In this document: positions 1-7,700 of the stretch, in pieces
Layout: each line of letters begins with the position of its first letter
Position numbering within the stretch: position 1 is the first letter of the stretch
DNA from: an uncultured Methanolobus sp.
GTDB lineage: Archaea > Halobacteriota > Methanosarcinia > Methanosarcinales > Methanosarcinaceae
Assembly: GCF_963665675.1 (NCBI RefSeq)
Contig: NZ_OY762426.1
Location: 2,356,001-2,420,000 of the forward strand
Direction: 5' to 3'
DNA: 64,000 nt
The notes under the pieces: model-generated
Told to the model about the DNA's origin: nothing
Databases searched by the model: none
Seen by the model: the letters and a program-made list of their open reading frames with translations, nothing else
Position numbers and translations under genes: made by a program

Positions 1-173
1 GCTGACAGTGCACAAAGGATCGAACTCAGGAGCGCACCGGACATGTAGACATCATATGCCATATCCGCTCTGTTTTTCAGGAGGTCATGACGCAGGCCAA
101 AATAATCAATCCTCTTCTTTTCATAGTATTTTCCGAAAAGATTGTAAGCAAAGATAAAATACGGATTAGCCAT
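1..173 (-). CDS. TadC/GspF-like pilus membrane protein (N-terminal fragment)
   Basis: Only the first 57 or so codons are inside the window; the gene runs off the left edge. The start ATG at 171-173 (minus strand) lies inside the end of the secretion ATPase gene, giving an 8-base overlap that suggests translational coupling. The visible protein begins MANPYFIFAYNLFGKYYEKK and continues with a basic stretch and the start of a hydrophobic helix. Archaeal pilus and archaellum systems place a polytopic platform protein of the TadC/GspF/FlaJ type directly after the VirB11-like ATPase, so position and N-terminal character point to that role. The identification rests mostly on context because the conserved domain is not visible. 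Confidence 0.6.
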   Translation of the reverse strand, partial: MANPYFIFAYNLFGKYYEKKRIDYFGLRHDLLKNRADMAYDVYMSGALLSSILCALS

Positions 174-2322
174 ACAATTCCTGCCTTACGAGTTTCATTA
201 TCATTTCAGGTTCGCGGTTATAGCCCACGACGATCTTTGCAAAGTCTCTGAAGTGCGTGATGCTCTTGTCACGTGCCCATTCAAGTATGTCCTGTCGCTG
301 TTTTAGTTCATCACGGACTCTCTCTTCAGTCCATCCGCGGTTTTCCATCACACTTTCAATAATATAGGAACGTCCGGAATACTGGAACATGTCACGTGCA
401 GCATCCCATACGAAAACGTCATTTGTAAGCAACTCACCAGTTCTGGGATCTACGCCTACTATTTCAGTAAGGCTCTTGCACCTTCTGACGCGTTCATCGC
501 CAACCTTGACCTGTACCTGGATAGCTACAAGATCAAGTGCCTGTATCATAATTCTTGGTACATTGATTGGTGGGTTTTCCAGTCTGTGTACGACGGATTG
601 CACCGAATCTGCATGCATTGTTGAGAATGTGGTGTGTCCTGTGGACATTGCCTGGAACAGTACATAAGCTTCGGCACCTCGCACCTCACCCACCAGGATG
701 TATTCAGGTCTTTGTCTCAAAGATGCCCTGAGAAGTTCATACATCTCAATGGAACCCTTGTCCTCTCCGGCAAATGCCTGTCTGGTTACACCGGGAATCC
801 AGTTCGGATGTGAGAGGTTCAGTTCCCTTGTATCTTCAATGGAAACAATTTTCATTTCCGGCTGAATGAAAAGTGAAACCGCATTCATGGCCGTTGTCTT
901 ACCGGAAGCGGTTCCTCCGGCAAATACCAGGCTTTTACTTGAATCAACAGCCAGCCACATATAAGCCATCATAGCTGTTGAGAATGTATGGAATTCTATC
1001 AGGTTGGCAGGAGTTATTGGATTGTCCTTGAATCTCCTGATAGTAAAAGTACTTCCACGGGTGGTGATTTCACGTCCAAGGGTCATCTGGATACGTGAAC
1101 CATCCGGCATTGTAGCATCCAGCAATGGTTTTGCAATAGATATATGTCTGCCGCATATCTGTGCAATCCTTATGGCAAAAGAATCCAGAACTTCATCGGA
1201 TGGGAATTCAACGTCGCTTGGGATTGAATTGTATTCTTTATGGTAGATGTAAACAGGAGTATTAGGTCCGTCACAGGAGATGTCTTCCAGGTTCGGATCC
1301 CTCATGAGCACATCGATTTCTCCATATCCTACATAGTCACGGACAATGTGGTACATTATTCTCTCACGTTTTCTTGGTGAAATGTCAATCTTGAATTCCT
1401 GCAGGTATTTCATTACATTTTCTTTCAGATATTCCTCAGCGTTTTTGCGGGAAATTTCCTTAAGGTTCACATCAAGTGTTTCGATAAACTTCAGTTTTAT
1501 AGTATCAAGTAGTTCCTGTTCCTTTTCCGTAAGAACAGGTTCGATTGCCTGATATTGATATTCATGTGACTCCGGGTTGTATGCAATTCTGACATACGCA
1601 TAGAGCGGATTTATCTCATACAGTTCCACTTCCCTGTAAGGACTATCAGCAGGCATCGTGAGGTCTACTATGGACCCGTGTTCCACAACATTATAAGGTT
1701 CCATGTAGGATTTTTTCGGTGAAAACAGTTTGTTGATACGGTCAAGAATCGAAGTGCCTTTTTCCTCTTCTGCAAAAAGGTCATCTTCAATTGGTTCCTC
1801 GTTGAATATTTCGGAAATAGTACCTTTCCAGAATGAATCTCTCTCTTCTTCAATATCATCCCTGAATGATGGGATATAGACATCATCTATCTTGCTTTTC
1901 AATCCCTCGATGCTTATAGGTTCTGCATCCGGGAGGATAAGGTCTGCAAGTTCACCGATCACATCATCCTCATCAACTGCCAGAGTACTGTCAAGTTCAT
2001 CTTCATGTAGATCATCATGATCCATGCTGATCCCTGGAATATTCGCATCGGATGATTCAGGCCCTTTTTCTTCTTGTTCTACGGGTACAGTGTCTGTATC
2101 AATTTCAGTCGCATTAATTTCATCAGTCATGCTGTCTTCCGGGATCATATCTTCAGCAGGTCCTTCTATAGGGATATCATCCATTAAGGCGCTATCTCCA
2201 TTATTTTCTGCAGAGGATTCGGATTTCATCCCGGATTTTTTTATTTTCTGCAGGAACTCTTCAACCTCATCTGATTTCTCTGTCCGGTCATCAGAAGTAT
2301 CATTTAAACTCAAAATTACCAA
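166..2322 (-). CDS. Type II/IV secretion system ATPase (VirB11/TadA/GspE family)
   Basis: Hexameric ATPase expected to power assembly of an archaeal type IV pilus or Tad-like surface structure at the cytoplasmic membrane. The 718-residue protein has an acidic, low-complexity N-terminal region of about 140 residues, an N-terminal ATPase-associated domain, then the core: Walker A GGTASGKTTAMNAV near residue 468, Asp box ending in IEDTREL, Walker B ILVGEVRGAEAYVLF, and a histidine box TGHTTFSTMHADS. All key residues are present. Archaeal relatives are usually about 500-600 residues without such a long acidic leader, so the extension is noteworthy. It follows the MinD/CpaE-like gene by 74 bases and overlaps the platform protein gene, forming one minus-strand operon. 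Whether the substrate is a pilin or another surface filament is not visible. Confidence 0.92.
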   Translation of the reverse strand: MVILSLNDTSDDRTEKSDEVEEFLQKIKKSGMKSESSAENNGDSALMDDIPIEGPAEDMIPEDSMTDEINATEIDTDTVPVEQEEKGPESSDANIPGISMDHDDLHEDELDSTLAVDEDDVIGELADLILPDAEPISIEGLKSKIDDVYIPSFRDDIEEERDSFWKGTISEIFNEEPIEDDLFAEEEKGTSILDRINKLFSPKKSYMEPYNVVEHGSIVDLTMPADSPYREVELYEINPLYAYVRIAYNPESHEYQYQAIEPVLTEKEQELLDTIKLKFIETLDVNLKEISRKNAEEYLKENVMKYLQEFKIDISPRKRERIMYHIVRDYVGYGEIDVLMRDPNLEDISCDGPNTPVYIYHKEYNSIPSDVEFPSDEVLDSFAIRIAQICGRHISIAKPLLDATMPDGSRIQMTLGREITTRGSTFTIRRFKDNPITPANLIEFHTFSTAMMAYMWLAVDSSKSLVFAGGTASGKTTAMNAVSLFIQPEMKIVSIEDTRELNLSHPNWIPGVTRQAFAGEDKGSIEMYELLRASLRQRPEYILVGEVRGAEAYVLFQAMSTGHTTFSTMHADSVQSVVHRLENPPINVPRIMIQALDLVAIQVQVKVGDERVRRCKSLTEIVGVDPRTGELLTNDVFVWDAARDMFQYSGRSYIIESVMENRGWTEERVRDELKQRQDILEWARDKSITHFRDFAKIVVGYNREPEMIMKLVRQELYG

Positions 2323-2396
2323 CCCCGGTAATTGCTGTTATCCTATTTATTTTCAAATCAATCATATACGGAATTATTTCCATATTCACACCCGAA

Positions 2397-3191
2397 TCAG
2401 TTCTTGTTTTTTGCAAGGGAGAATTTTTTTGCCTTTTTCTTCTTCTCAGGTGGTTCTGGAGATAGTTTTTCAGCTGAAACCTTGATACCTGCAATTTCAG
2501 CAGCCATACGGTTGAAGCTTATAGCTATCTGGGAACCCGGATATTTTATGACAACCGGAGCCTTGAATGCCAGTGAGTTCTTCATATTCTTCTCTTCCGG
2601 CATTGTTGACAATATCTTCAGACCAAGGGTTGTTCCGATCCTTTCTGCGCTGATCTCATTTTGAGTAATGCCTGTCCTGTTCAGCAATACTCCCCTGAAC
2701 TGCTTACCCATATTGTCGGAAACTGCTTTGATCTTCATTGCACCGGCAAGTGATACTATATCGGGATTAACAAGCTGGATTATCTCGTCTGCAAGGGATA
2801 TTGCTAATAGTGAATTTTTATTTATCCCTGTAGGAGAATCCAGTATAATGTAATCGTATTTTTCTTTGACACTTTCAACGATGTCGCCGATGACTTCCGT
2901 ATTCGCGTTTACAAAACCCTGAAGTGATATGCTTCCCGGAAGAATATGCATGTTATTGGGTCCATCATAAATGGCACTTTTAAGTTCCGCACTGCCTGCA
3001 AGCACTTCATGAATGCTTGCTTTTGAGGTTTCAAGTCCTAACATCAGCCCTATAGCGGGCATTCCGATATCAACATCGACGATGAGGGTCTTTTTTGCAA
3101 ACCCCGCCAGAGCGGCACCAAGATTTATAGCAGCAGTGCTTGTGCCTGCACCCCCCTTCCCAGAGACGATTGTGAAAATTATTGCTGTCAT
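2397..3191 (-). CDS. CpaE/TadZ-like MinD/ParA ATPase
   Basis: P-loop protein of the SIMIBI class, 264 residues from the chosen start. The reading frame is open further upstream, but the ATG at 3189-3191 has a GAGG ribosome site six bases ahead and gives the typical N-terminus MTAIIFTIVSGKGGAGTS. The signature lysine of the deviant Walker A motif is present (GKGG), but the usual P-loop GKT is replaced by GTS, so the canonical second lysine is absent. This pattern is known in CpaE/TadZ proteins, which localise pilus machines, and the gene is directly upstream of a pilus-type ATPase. DVDIGMPA and ILDSPTG are the Walker A' and B regions. The C-terminus is lysine-rich (EKKKKAKKF). Role in positioning the secretion machine is inferred from family and context. 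Confidence 0.85.
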   Translation of the reverse strand: MTAIIFTIVSGKGGAGTSTAAINLGAALAGFAKKTLIVDVDIGMPAIGLMLGLETSKASIHEVLAGSAELKSAIYDGPNNMHILPGSISLQGFVNANTEVIGDIVESVKEKYDYIILDSPTGINKNSLLAISLADEIIQLVNPDIVSLAGAMKIKAVSDNMGKQFRGVLLNRTGITQNEISAERIGTTLGLKILSTMPEEKNMKNSLAFKAPVVIKYPGSQIAISFNRMAAEIAGIKVSAEKLSPEPPEKKKKAKKFSLAKNKN

Positions 3192-3373
3192 AAAATGCCT
3201 CGATTGATGATCGCAATTGACTGTACCTCTCAAATGGCGATCGATCAGGTGAATTATAATGTTGTATAATCATCACTAAATATAACTCATAAATATAAAT
3301 ACATGTCTATATTATTTGGCTGTTAAAATATCCGCAGAACAAGAATTTATAGCATCATGACGCTTTTTCACAC

Positions 3374-3895
3374 ATGATGCAACCTGATGAAAAGGACATT
3401 AAGCTCTTCCTCTATCATGCAAAACAGTGCGATCCCAAAAAATGCACCGGCAAGAAAATGGCGAAGTTCGGACTTGCAACTCTTTCTGAGAAAATAGAAC
3501 GAATTCCTGCAAGGTCAATTTTGCTGGACCCCATGGCCGACAAAGCCCTGGCGCCGGAAGATAGTGCAAAAAAAGGCATAACTGTGCTTGATTGTTCCTG
3601 GGAGGAGGTAGAAAGGGTATTCCCGCAGCTCCTCAGGATGAGACTTGAACACCGTGCACTGCCATATCTTGTGGCTGCAAATCCTGTGAACTTCGGAAGA
3701 CCGTTCAAACTAACCTCTGTGGAGGCTTTTGCCGCATCTCTCTACATCCTTGGAAATAAGCAACAGGCAGAGAAAATAATGTCTAAGTTCAACTGGGGTC
3801 ACACTTTCCTTGAACTGAACCACGAACCGCTGGAGGAATATTCTCAGGCAAAGGACAGTAAGGATGTTTTAAGGATACAAAGCGAATATATGTGA
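3374..3895 (+). CDS. tsr3: 16S rRNA aminocarboxypropyltransferase Tsr3 (DUF367)
   Basis: Predicted to transfer the 3-amino-3-carboxypropyl group of S-adenosylmethionine to a hypermodified uridine of small-subunit rRNA, as the eukaryotic homologue Tsr3 does. The 173-residue protein has the family features: N-terminal [14 protein letters not shown], the DCSWEEVE segment, and [17 protein letters not shown] followed by [13 protein letters not shown]. Length matches archaeal members. It is transcribed divergently from the pilus operon and is followed after 34 bases by another plus-strand gene. No clear Shine-Dalgarno precedes the ATG; a second ATG is the next codon. Family assignment is strong; the modified position in this organism is inferred. 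Confidence 0.9.
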   Translation: MMQPDEKDIKLFLYHAKQCDPKKCTGKKMAKFGLATLSEKIERIPARSILLDPMADKALAPEDSAKKGITVLDCSWEEVERVFPQLLRMRLEHRALPYLVAANPVNFGRPFKLTSVEAFAASLYILGNKQQAEKIMSKFNWGHTFLELNHEPLEEYSQAKDSKDVLRIQSEYM

Positions 3896-3929
3896 AAAAG
3901 TGAAATAAGCGAATTGGGCTTGATGAGAT

Positions 3930-4388
3930 ATGATACAGATAGGAGTTATTGGTGCTGGTTCATGTGACCGTGAACTGGCAGCACTGGCTGAAGAAGTAGG
4001 TGCTGAGATTGCAAGGAATGGAGCAATCTTACTATGTGGCGGACTTGGCGGAGTTATGGAAGCATCTGCAAAGGGTGCTAAAAAAGAATCCGGTACAACC
4101 GTTGGTCTTCTTCCGGGTGACAGCCGCAAAAATGCAAATCCTTACATTGATATTGCTATTGTTACTGAAATGGGGCATGCAAGGAATGTGATTATTGCGC
4201 GCTCTGCTGATGCTCTTGTAGCGGTAGGCGGGGAATACGGCACGCTCTCGGAGATTGCACATTCACTTAAGATGGGCAAAACGGTAGTGACCCTGAATTC
4301 CAGATGGGAAATAGAAGGTACTGTCAGGGCAAATGACCCGAAAGATGCTGTAAAGATTGCCCTGGACAGCATACATAAAAAGCACTAA
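3930..4388 (+). CDS. TIGR00725-family LOG-like nucleotide-binding protein
   Basis: A 152-residue Rossmann-fold protein related to the LOG/lysine decarboxylase-like superfamily. It shows the N-terminal nucleotide loop IGVIGAGSCD, a glycine-rich CGGLGGVMEASAKGAK segment, LLPGDSRKNANPYIDI, an arginine in GHARNVIIARSADALVAV, and the acidic-loop motif GGEYGTLSEIAHSLK, which corresponds to PGGxGTxxE of LOG proteins. LOG enzymes hydrolyse nucleoside 5'-monophosphates to release bases; this subgroup has no established substrate, so only a general phosphoribohydrolase-like or nucleotide-binding role can be suggested. It sits 34 bases after tsr3 with a GATGAG site before the ATG and could be cotranscribed. 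Confidence 0.8.
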   Translation: MIQIGVIGAGSCDRELAALAEEVGAEIARNGAILLCGGLGGVMEASAKGAKKESGTTVGLLPGDSRKNANPYIDIAIVTEMGHARNVIIARSADALVAVGGEYGTLSEIAHSLKMGKTVVTLNSRWEIEGTVRANDPKDAVKIALDSIHKKH

Positions 4389-4440
4389 TTCGAACTTTGT
4401 AGAATTCCTGTATTATATTAGTGACAATGATTTTTTTTTA

Positions 4441-4650
4441 TTCCCACAAAAACGATCTGTAATCTAAAAATAAAGCATCCATCCGCCGAAGGCGGCACGT
4501 TCCGATGCTTCCACACAGAAGATAATTACATTTATAGTGGAATTTTTACTGAATACCTGCAAATAAAGTATATCTGTGCATTTTGCAGATAATTTTGTTT
4601 CATGTTGTGGGAAAACGCCGGCTTCGCCGTACCCTTCGGGATTAATCAAG
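4441..4650. repeat. Dispersed intergenic repeat, copy A
   Basis: About 210 bases between convergent genes that match a second copy at 16895-17112. Shared blocks are the left part (CCACAAAAAC, then CTAAAAATAAAGCA and a CCGCC-GAA-GGCGG hairpin at 4483-4495, then TTCCGATGCT and ACACAGAA) and the right part (GTGGGAAAACGCCGGCTTCG, a CGGC-TTC-GCCG hairpin at 4619-4629, ending near AATCAAG). The middle is AT-rich and poorly conserved. A short reading frame on the minus strand spans it but looks like a by-product. It may be a non-autonomous mobile repeat or a structured 3' element; there is no direct evidence for either. Confidence 0.7.
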
Positions 4651-4762
4651 TTATTCATAATCCGATACATCATATTGATTTGACAAAACCGGTCTACTTT
4701 CCTCTAATTTTCCACGGAAGGATTTCTGCAGAGTCATTCTTTCGCTGATTTTCCAATTGCGA

Positions 4763-5536
4763 TCAAAATTCAACATCAATCCCAATCGGGCAATGATCCG
4801 ACCCCATTACATCCGGCAGTATGAACGCATCTTTGATGTTGTCCCTTATATTATCACTTGCAAAGAAGTAATCGATTCTCCAGCCAACATTTCTTTCCCT
4901 GGCTCTTGTTCTCATGCTCCACCAGGTATATTTCTCGGGTTCTTCATTGAAAAGCCTGAAAGTGTCCACGTATCCGTTGTCAAGTAGCTTATCTATCCAT
5001 GCGCGTTCTTCAGGAAGGAACCCTGACACTTTTTCGTTGTCTTTTGGGCGGGCAAGATCTATCTCTTTGTGTGCAGTGTTCACATCACCACAGACGATTA
5101 TTCTTTTACCTTTTGATCTAAGAGTATTAGCATACTCAAGGAAAGCATCGTAGAATTCCATCTTATAGTCCAGCCTTTCAGCTGATGCTTTACCGTTTGG
5201 GAAGTATATATTAAAGAGCACAAAGTCTCCGAAGTCAGCTATTTGTGTACGCCCCTCGCTGTCAAATTTCTCTATTCCAAAGCCGCACTTTATATTTTCT
5301 GGCTCTTTTTTGGTGTACAGCGCAACACCGCTGTACCCCTTTTTTTTAGCAGAGGCAAAGTAATTATAATATCCATCTGTTTTGAGGAGTTCTGTCGGAA
5401 GCTGTTCCCTGCGTGCTTTTGTTTCCTGGATACAGAGTACATCAGGTTTCTCTTCATTGAACCAGTCAAGGAAACCTTTCTTATGAACTGCCCTTATACC
5501 ATTTACATTCCATGAAATTATCCTGATCTTATTCAT
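4763..5536 (-). CDS. xth: Exodeoxyribonuclease III / AP endonuclease
   Basis: Mg2+-dependent nuclease of the exonuclease III/APE1 family that cleaves DNA at abasic sites in base excision repair and can remove nucleotides from 3' ends. The 257-residue protein carries the full set of motifs: SWNVNGIRA near the N-terminus, CIQETKA with the metal-binding Glu, LFNIYFPNG with the catalytic Tyr region, [15 protein letters not shown], the damage-recognition loop [20 protein letters not shown] and the catalytic C-terminal SDHCPIGID. Length matches bacterial and archaeal homologues. It is convergent with the TIGR00725 gene, with repeat copy A between them, and divergent from the PerR operon. Confidence 0.95.
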   Translation of the reverse strand: MNKIRIISWNVNGIRAVHKKGFLDWFNEEKPDVLCIQETKARREQLPTELLKTDGYYNYFASAKKKGYSGVALYTKKEPENIKCGFGIEKFDSEGRTQIADFGDFVLFNIYFPNGKASAERLDYKMEFYDAFLEYANTLRSKGKRIIVCGDVNTAHKEIDLARPKDNEKVSGFLPEERAWIDKLLDNGYVDTFRLFNEEPEKYTWWSMRTRARERNVGWRIDYFFASDNIRDNIKDAFILPDVMGSDHCPIGIDVEF

Positions 5537-5691
5537 GTTATCTCTCCGGGATTTTGATAATTATTTGATAACTTATCTGTTAAGTAACTTGCTCAATAAG
5601 CTCTGTTTTTGCTTACTGAATTGGTTTTTAGGTGTTATAATTTGAAATATATATTTTTAAATAGGTTGAATTACTAAATGAGAACAAAGCT

Positions 5692-5714
5692 TAAATAATA
5701 ATAATTCTTATTTA
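5692..5714. promoter_or_regulatory. Inverted repeat upstream of perR (candidate operator/promoter)
   Basis: TAAATAA at 5692-5698 and TTATTTA at 5708-5714 form a perfect 7-base inverted repeat with a 9-base AT-rich spacer, about 57 bases before the perR ATG. Fur/PerR boxes are AT-rich palindromes of similar overall size, so autoregulation is plausible. The left arm also resembles an archaeal TATA box. Confidence 0.4.
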
Positions 5715-5771
5715 GCATTCGTTCTTACATGTGGTGTGTTAAGATCAAGAAAAAGCGAAGAGTGTTCAAAA

Positions 5772-6167
5772 ATGAAAAAAACAGACATCAAATACACAAA
5801 CCAGCGGATTGAGATATTGGATTTCCTCAAGGAATTTGATGGTCATCCGACTGTAGATGATGTCTATGGGGGAGTGAGACAAAAACTGACCCGCATCAGC
5901 AAGGCCACGGTTTATAACAACCTGAAGTTCCTTGCTGAAAAGGGATTGATAAAGGAGGTGAATGTTAAGGGGGTTTCGAGGTTTGAAGCGAATTTGGTGC
6001 CTCACCATCATACAATATGCCTCGAGTGTGGAGAAATTACGGACTATGAATCAGAAGAGCTTAGCGAATATGCTATGAAAATAGCAGAAGATATAGATGA
6101 CTTCAATATAGAATCAGCAGACACTAACTTTTACGGAATTTGTAAGAAATGTATGGAGATGGAGTAA
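5772..6167 (+). CDS. perR: Fur/PerR-family metal-dependent transcriptional regulator
   Basis: A 131-residue winged-helix repressor of the Fur superfamily, most like PerR peroxide sensors. The frame is open from a GTG at 5736, but the ATG at 5772 gives the usual N-terminus MKKTDIKYTNQRIEILDFL and is preferred. DNA-binding helix region: RISKATVYNNLKFLAEKGLI. Metal ligands: the HHHTICLECG segment (first Cys pair) and the C-terminal GICKKCMEME (second Cys pair), which together form the structural zinc site. It ends one base before the peroxiredoxin ATG and is the first gene of a peroxide-defence operon, which favours PerR over Fur. The inverted repeat at 5692-5714 may be its own operator. Peroxide sensing is inferred, not shown. 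Confidence 0.88.
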   Translation: MKKTDIKYTNQRIEILDFLKEFDGHPTVDDVYGGVRQKLTRISKATVYNNLKFLAEKGLIKEVNVKGVSRFEANLVPHHHTICLECGEITDYESEELSEYAMKIAEDIDDFNIESADTNFYGICKKCMEME

Positions 6168-6168
6168 T

Positions 6169-6843
6169 ATGGAAGAAGAAATAGTAACAATGCCACTTAT
6201 TGGCGACAACGCACCAAGCTTTAAAGCAGTGACAACCAACGGAGAAATCAATTTCCCAAAGGACTACAAAGGTAAGTGGGTAATCCTTTTCAGTCACCCG
6301 GCGGACTTTACACCGGTATGTACAACTGAATTTATGACATTCGCAACTATGCATGATGAATTCAGGGAACTGAATACCGAACTTATCGGACTTTCCATCG
6401 ACAGTATATATGCACACATTGCATGGCTGCGCACAATCAAAGAGAAGATCGAGTATAAGGGAATGAAGGATGTAGAAGTAACCTTCCCTGTAATTGAAGA
6501 CCTTAAGATGGAAGTTGCAAAGAAGTTCGGAATGCTGCAGCCAAACGCCTCCACAACGCAGGCTGTCAGGGCAGTCTTCATTATGGATCCAAAGGCAACT
6601 ATCAGGGCTATCCTCTACTATCCTCTGTCTAACGGAAGGAACATGGATGAGATCAAAAGGCTCGTTATTGCAATGCAGAAGTCCGATGCAGAGAACATCG
6701 CAACACCAGCAAACTGGCAGCCGGGAGATGACGTAATCATCCCACCACCAGGGTCCTGTGGCACTGCAAAGGAAAGGGTCGAGAGCAAGGAGGAAGGAAA
6801 GTACTGCCTTGACTGGTTCATGTGCCTCAAGAAACAGTCTTAA
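6169..6843 (+). CDS. Peroxiredoxin (Prx6/AhpC type)
   Basis: Thiol peroxidase that reduces hydrogen peroxide and organic hydroperoxides. The 224-residue protein has the thioredoxin fold with the peroxidatic cysteine at about residue 51 in PADFTPVCTTE, the conserved Arg region RAVFIMDPK, and the long C-terminal arm typical of archaeal Prx6-type enzymes (TPANWQPGDDVIIPPPGS). The arm holds three further cysteines near residues 197, 213 and 218 (GSCG, KYCLDWFMCLK), so an intramolecular resolving cysteine as in archaeal 2-Cys Prx6 enzymes is likely. The GGAG of the preceding gene's end serves as ribosome site and the gene starts one base after perR, implying coupled expression. The electron donor could be the thioredoxin pair at 22-23 kb. 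Confidence 0.93.
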   Translation: MEEEIVTMPLIGDNAPSFKAVTTNGEINFPKDYKGKWVILFSHPADFTPVCTTEFMTFATMHDEFRELNTELIGLSIDSIYAHIAWLRTIKEKIEYKGMKDVEVTFPVIEDLKMEVAKKFGMLQPNASTTQAVRAVFIMDPKATIRAILYYPLSNGRNMDEIKRLVIAMQKSDAENIATPANWQPGDDVIIPPPGSCGTAKERVESKEEGKYCLDWFMCLKKQS

Positions 6844-6880
6844 ATAGATACGGAATGATATAATCCATAGGTGACCTATC

Positions 6881-7378
6881 ATGGGAACAAAAGGTGTGGA
6901 AATTCTTGGATTAGATGTTAATGAATTGATAGACTTACTGAACAAAGCACTTGCAGACGAATGGCTTGCATACTACCAGTACTGGATTGGTGCAAAGGTC
7001 ATTAAGGGTCCGATGAGAGAAGCTGCAACAGCTGAACTCATTGAGCATGCAAACGATGAACTGCGCCATGCAGACATGGTTTCCAACAGGATACTCCAGC
7101 TTGGAGGAACTCCTGTACTCTCTCCCCAGGAATGGTATGATATCACAAACTGTGGATATGAAGCTCCTGAGGATTCATTTGTCAAGAAGATACTTGAGCA
7201 GAATATCAAGGGAGAGCAGTGTGCTATCCAGGTCTACAGCAATATCCTTGAGAAAGTAAAGGATAAAGATCCTGTTACTTACGAAATCGTGTTACAGATC
7301 CTCACAGATGAGATCGAACACGAAGACGATCTTCAGGCCGTTATGGAAGATATCGAACTTATGCAGAGAAGGGACTGA
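6881..7378 (+). CDS. Dps-like (DPSL/thioferritin-type) ferritin
   Basis: A 165-residue four-helix-bundle ferritin-like protein, third gene of the PerR operon. Carboxylate/histidine ligands of the di-iron centre are visible in ALADEWLAYYQYW, IEHANDELRHADMV and LTDEIEHEDDLQ, the pattern of bacterioferritin-like sites. Two cysteines, about residue 91 (TNCGYE) and residue 113 (GEQCAIQ), lie close to the third helix; archaeal DPSL and thioferritin proteins have a cysteine pair in this region that can form a disulfide next to the iron site. The family uses peroxide to oxidise iron and stores it in a 12-subunit cage, which matches its placement with PerR and peroxiredoxin. Subclass assignment is inference from motifs; ordinary bacterioferritin is the alternative. 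Confidence 0.82.
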   Translation: MGTKGVEILGLDVNELIDLLNKALADEWLAYYQYWIGAKVIKGPMREAATAELIEHANDELRHADMVSNRILQLGGTPVLSPQEWYDITNCGYEAPEDSFVKKILEQNIKGEQCAIQVYSNILEKVKDKDPVTYEIVLQILTDEIEHEDDLQAVMEDIELMQRRD

Positions 7379-7700
7379 TTTTCTCTGACTGGTGGAAAGG
7401 ATTGGGCATTTCCTGTTCCTGCTAAGGGGGGAAATGTATCATCCTGCCACACTTATTTTTATTGTGCACAGGTACACATATGTTGTTTTATTGAACAGCG
7501 TTGCATGGCTTTGTTTTTGATAATGTGCTTTTTTGTTTTGTTTGCAATGTATTTGCGATAGATATATTTAGAAGAATGTTTGTTAGATTTAATCATTAAA
7601 TAACACTGTAAAAATAAAGATTTTATGTCGAAAGTACAGGATCAGACAAACATTCAGGCATCTATTTACTATCATACATTTCAAGATACACGGAGACAAC
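7379..7700. other. Intergenic stretch without a recognisable gene
   Basis: About 320 bases between the PerR operon and topA. It contains T-rich tracts that may hold the operon's termination signals (for example TTTTTGATAATG near 7515 and TTTTTTGTTTTGTTTG near 7531) and an AT-rich region around 7590-7620 that could hold the topA promoter. I see no RNA gene or repeat here. Confidence 0.5.

Noticed and set aside
4464..4673. 69-codon minus-strand frame across repeat copy A
   Set aside because: The frame is produced by the repeat's hairpins and is not maintained in copy B; no evidence for a protein.
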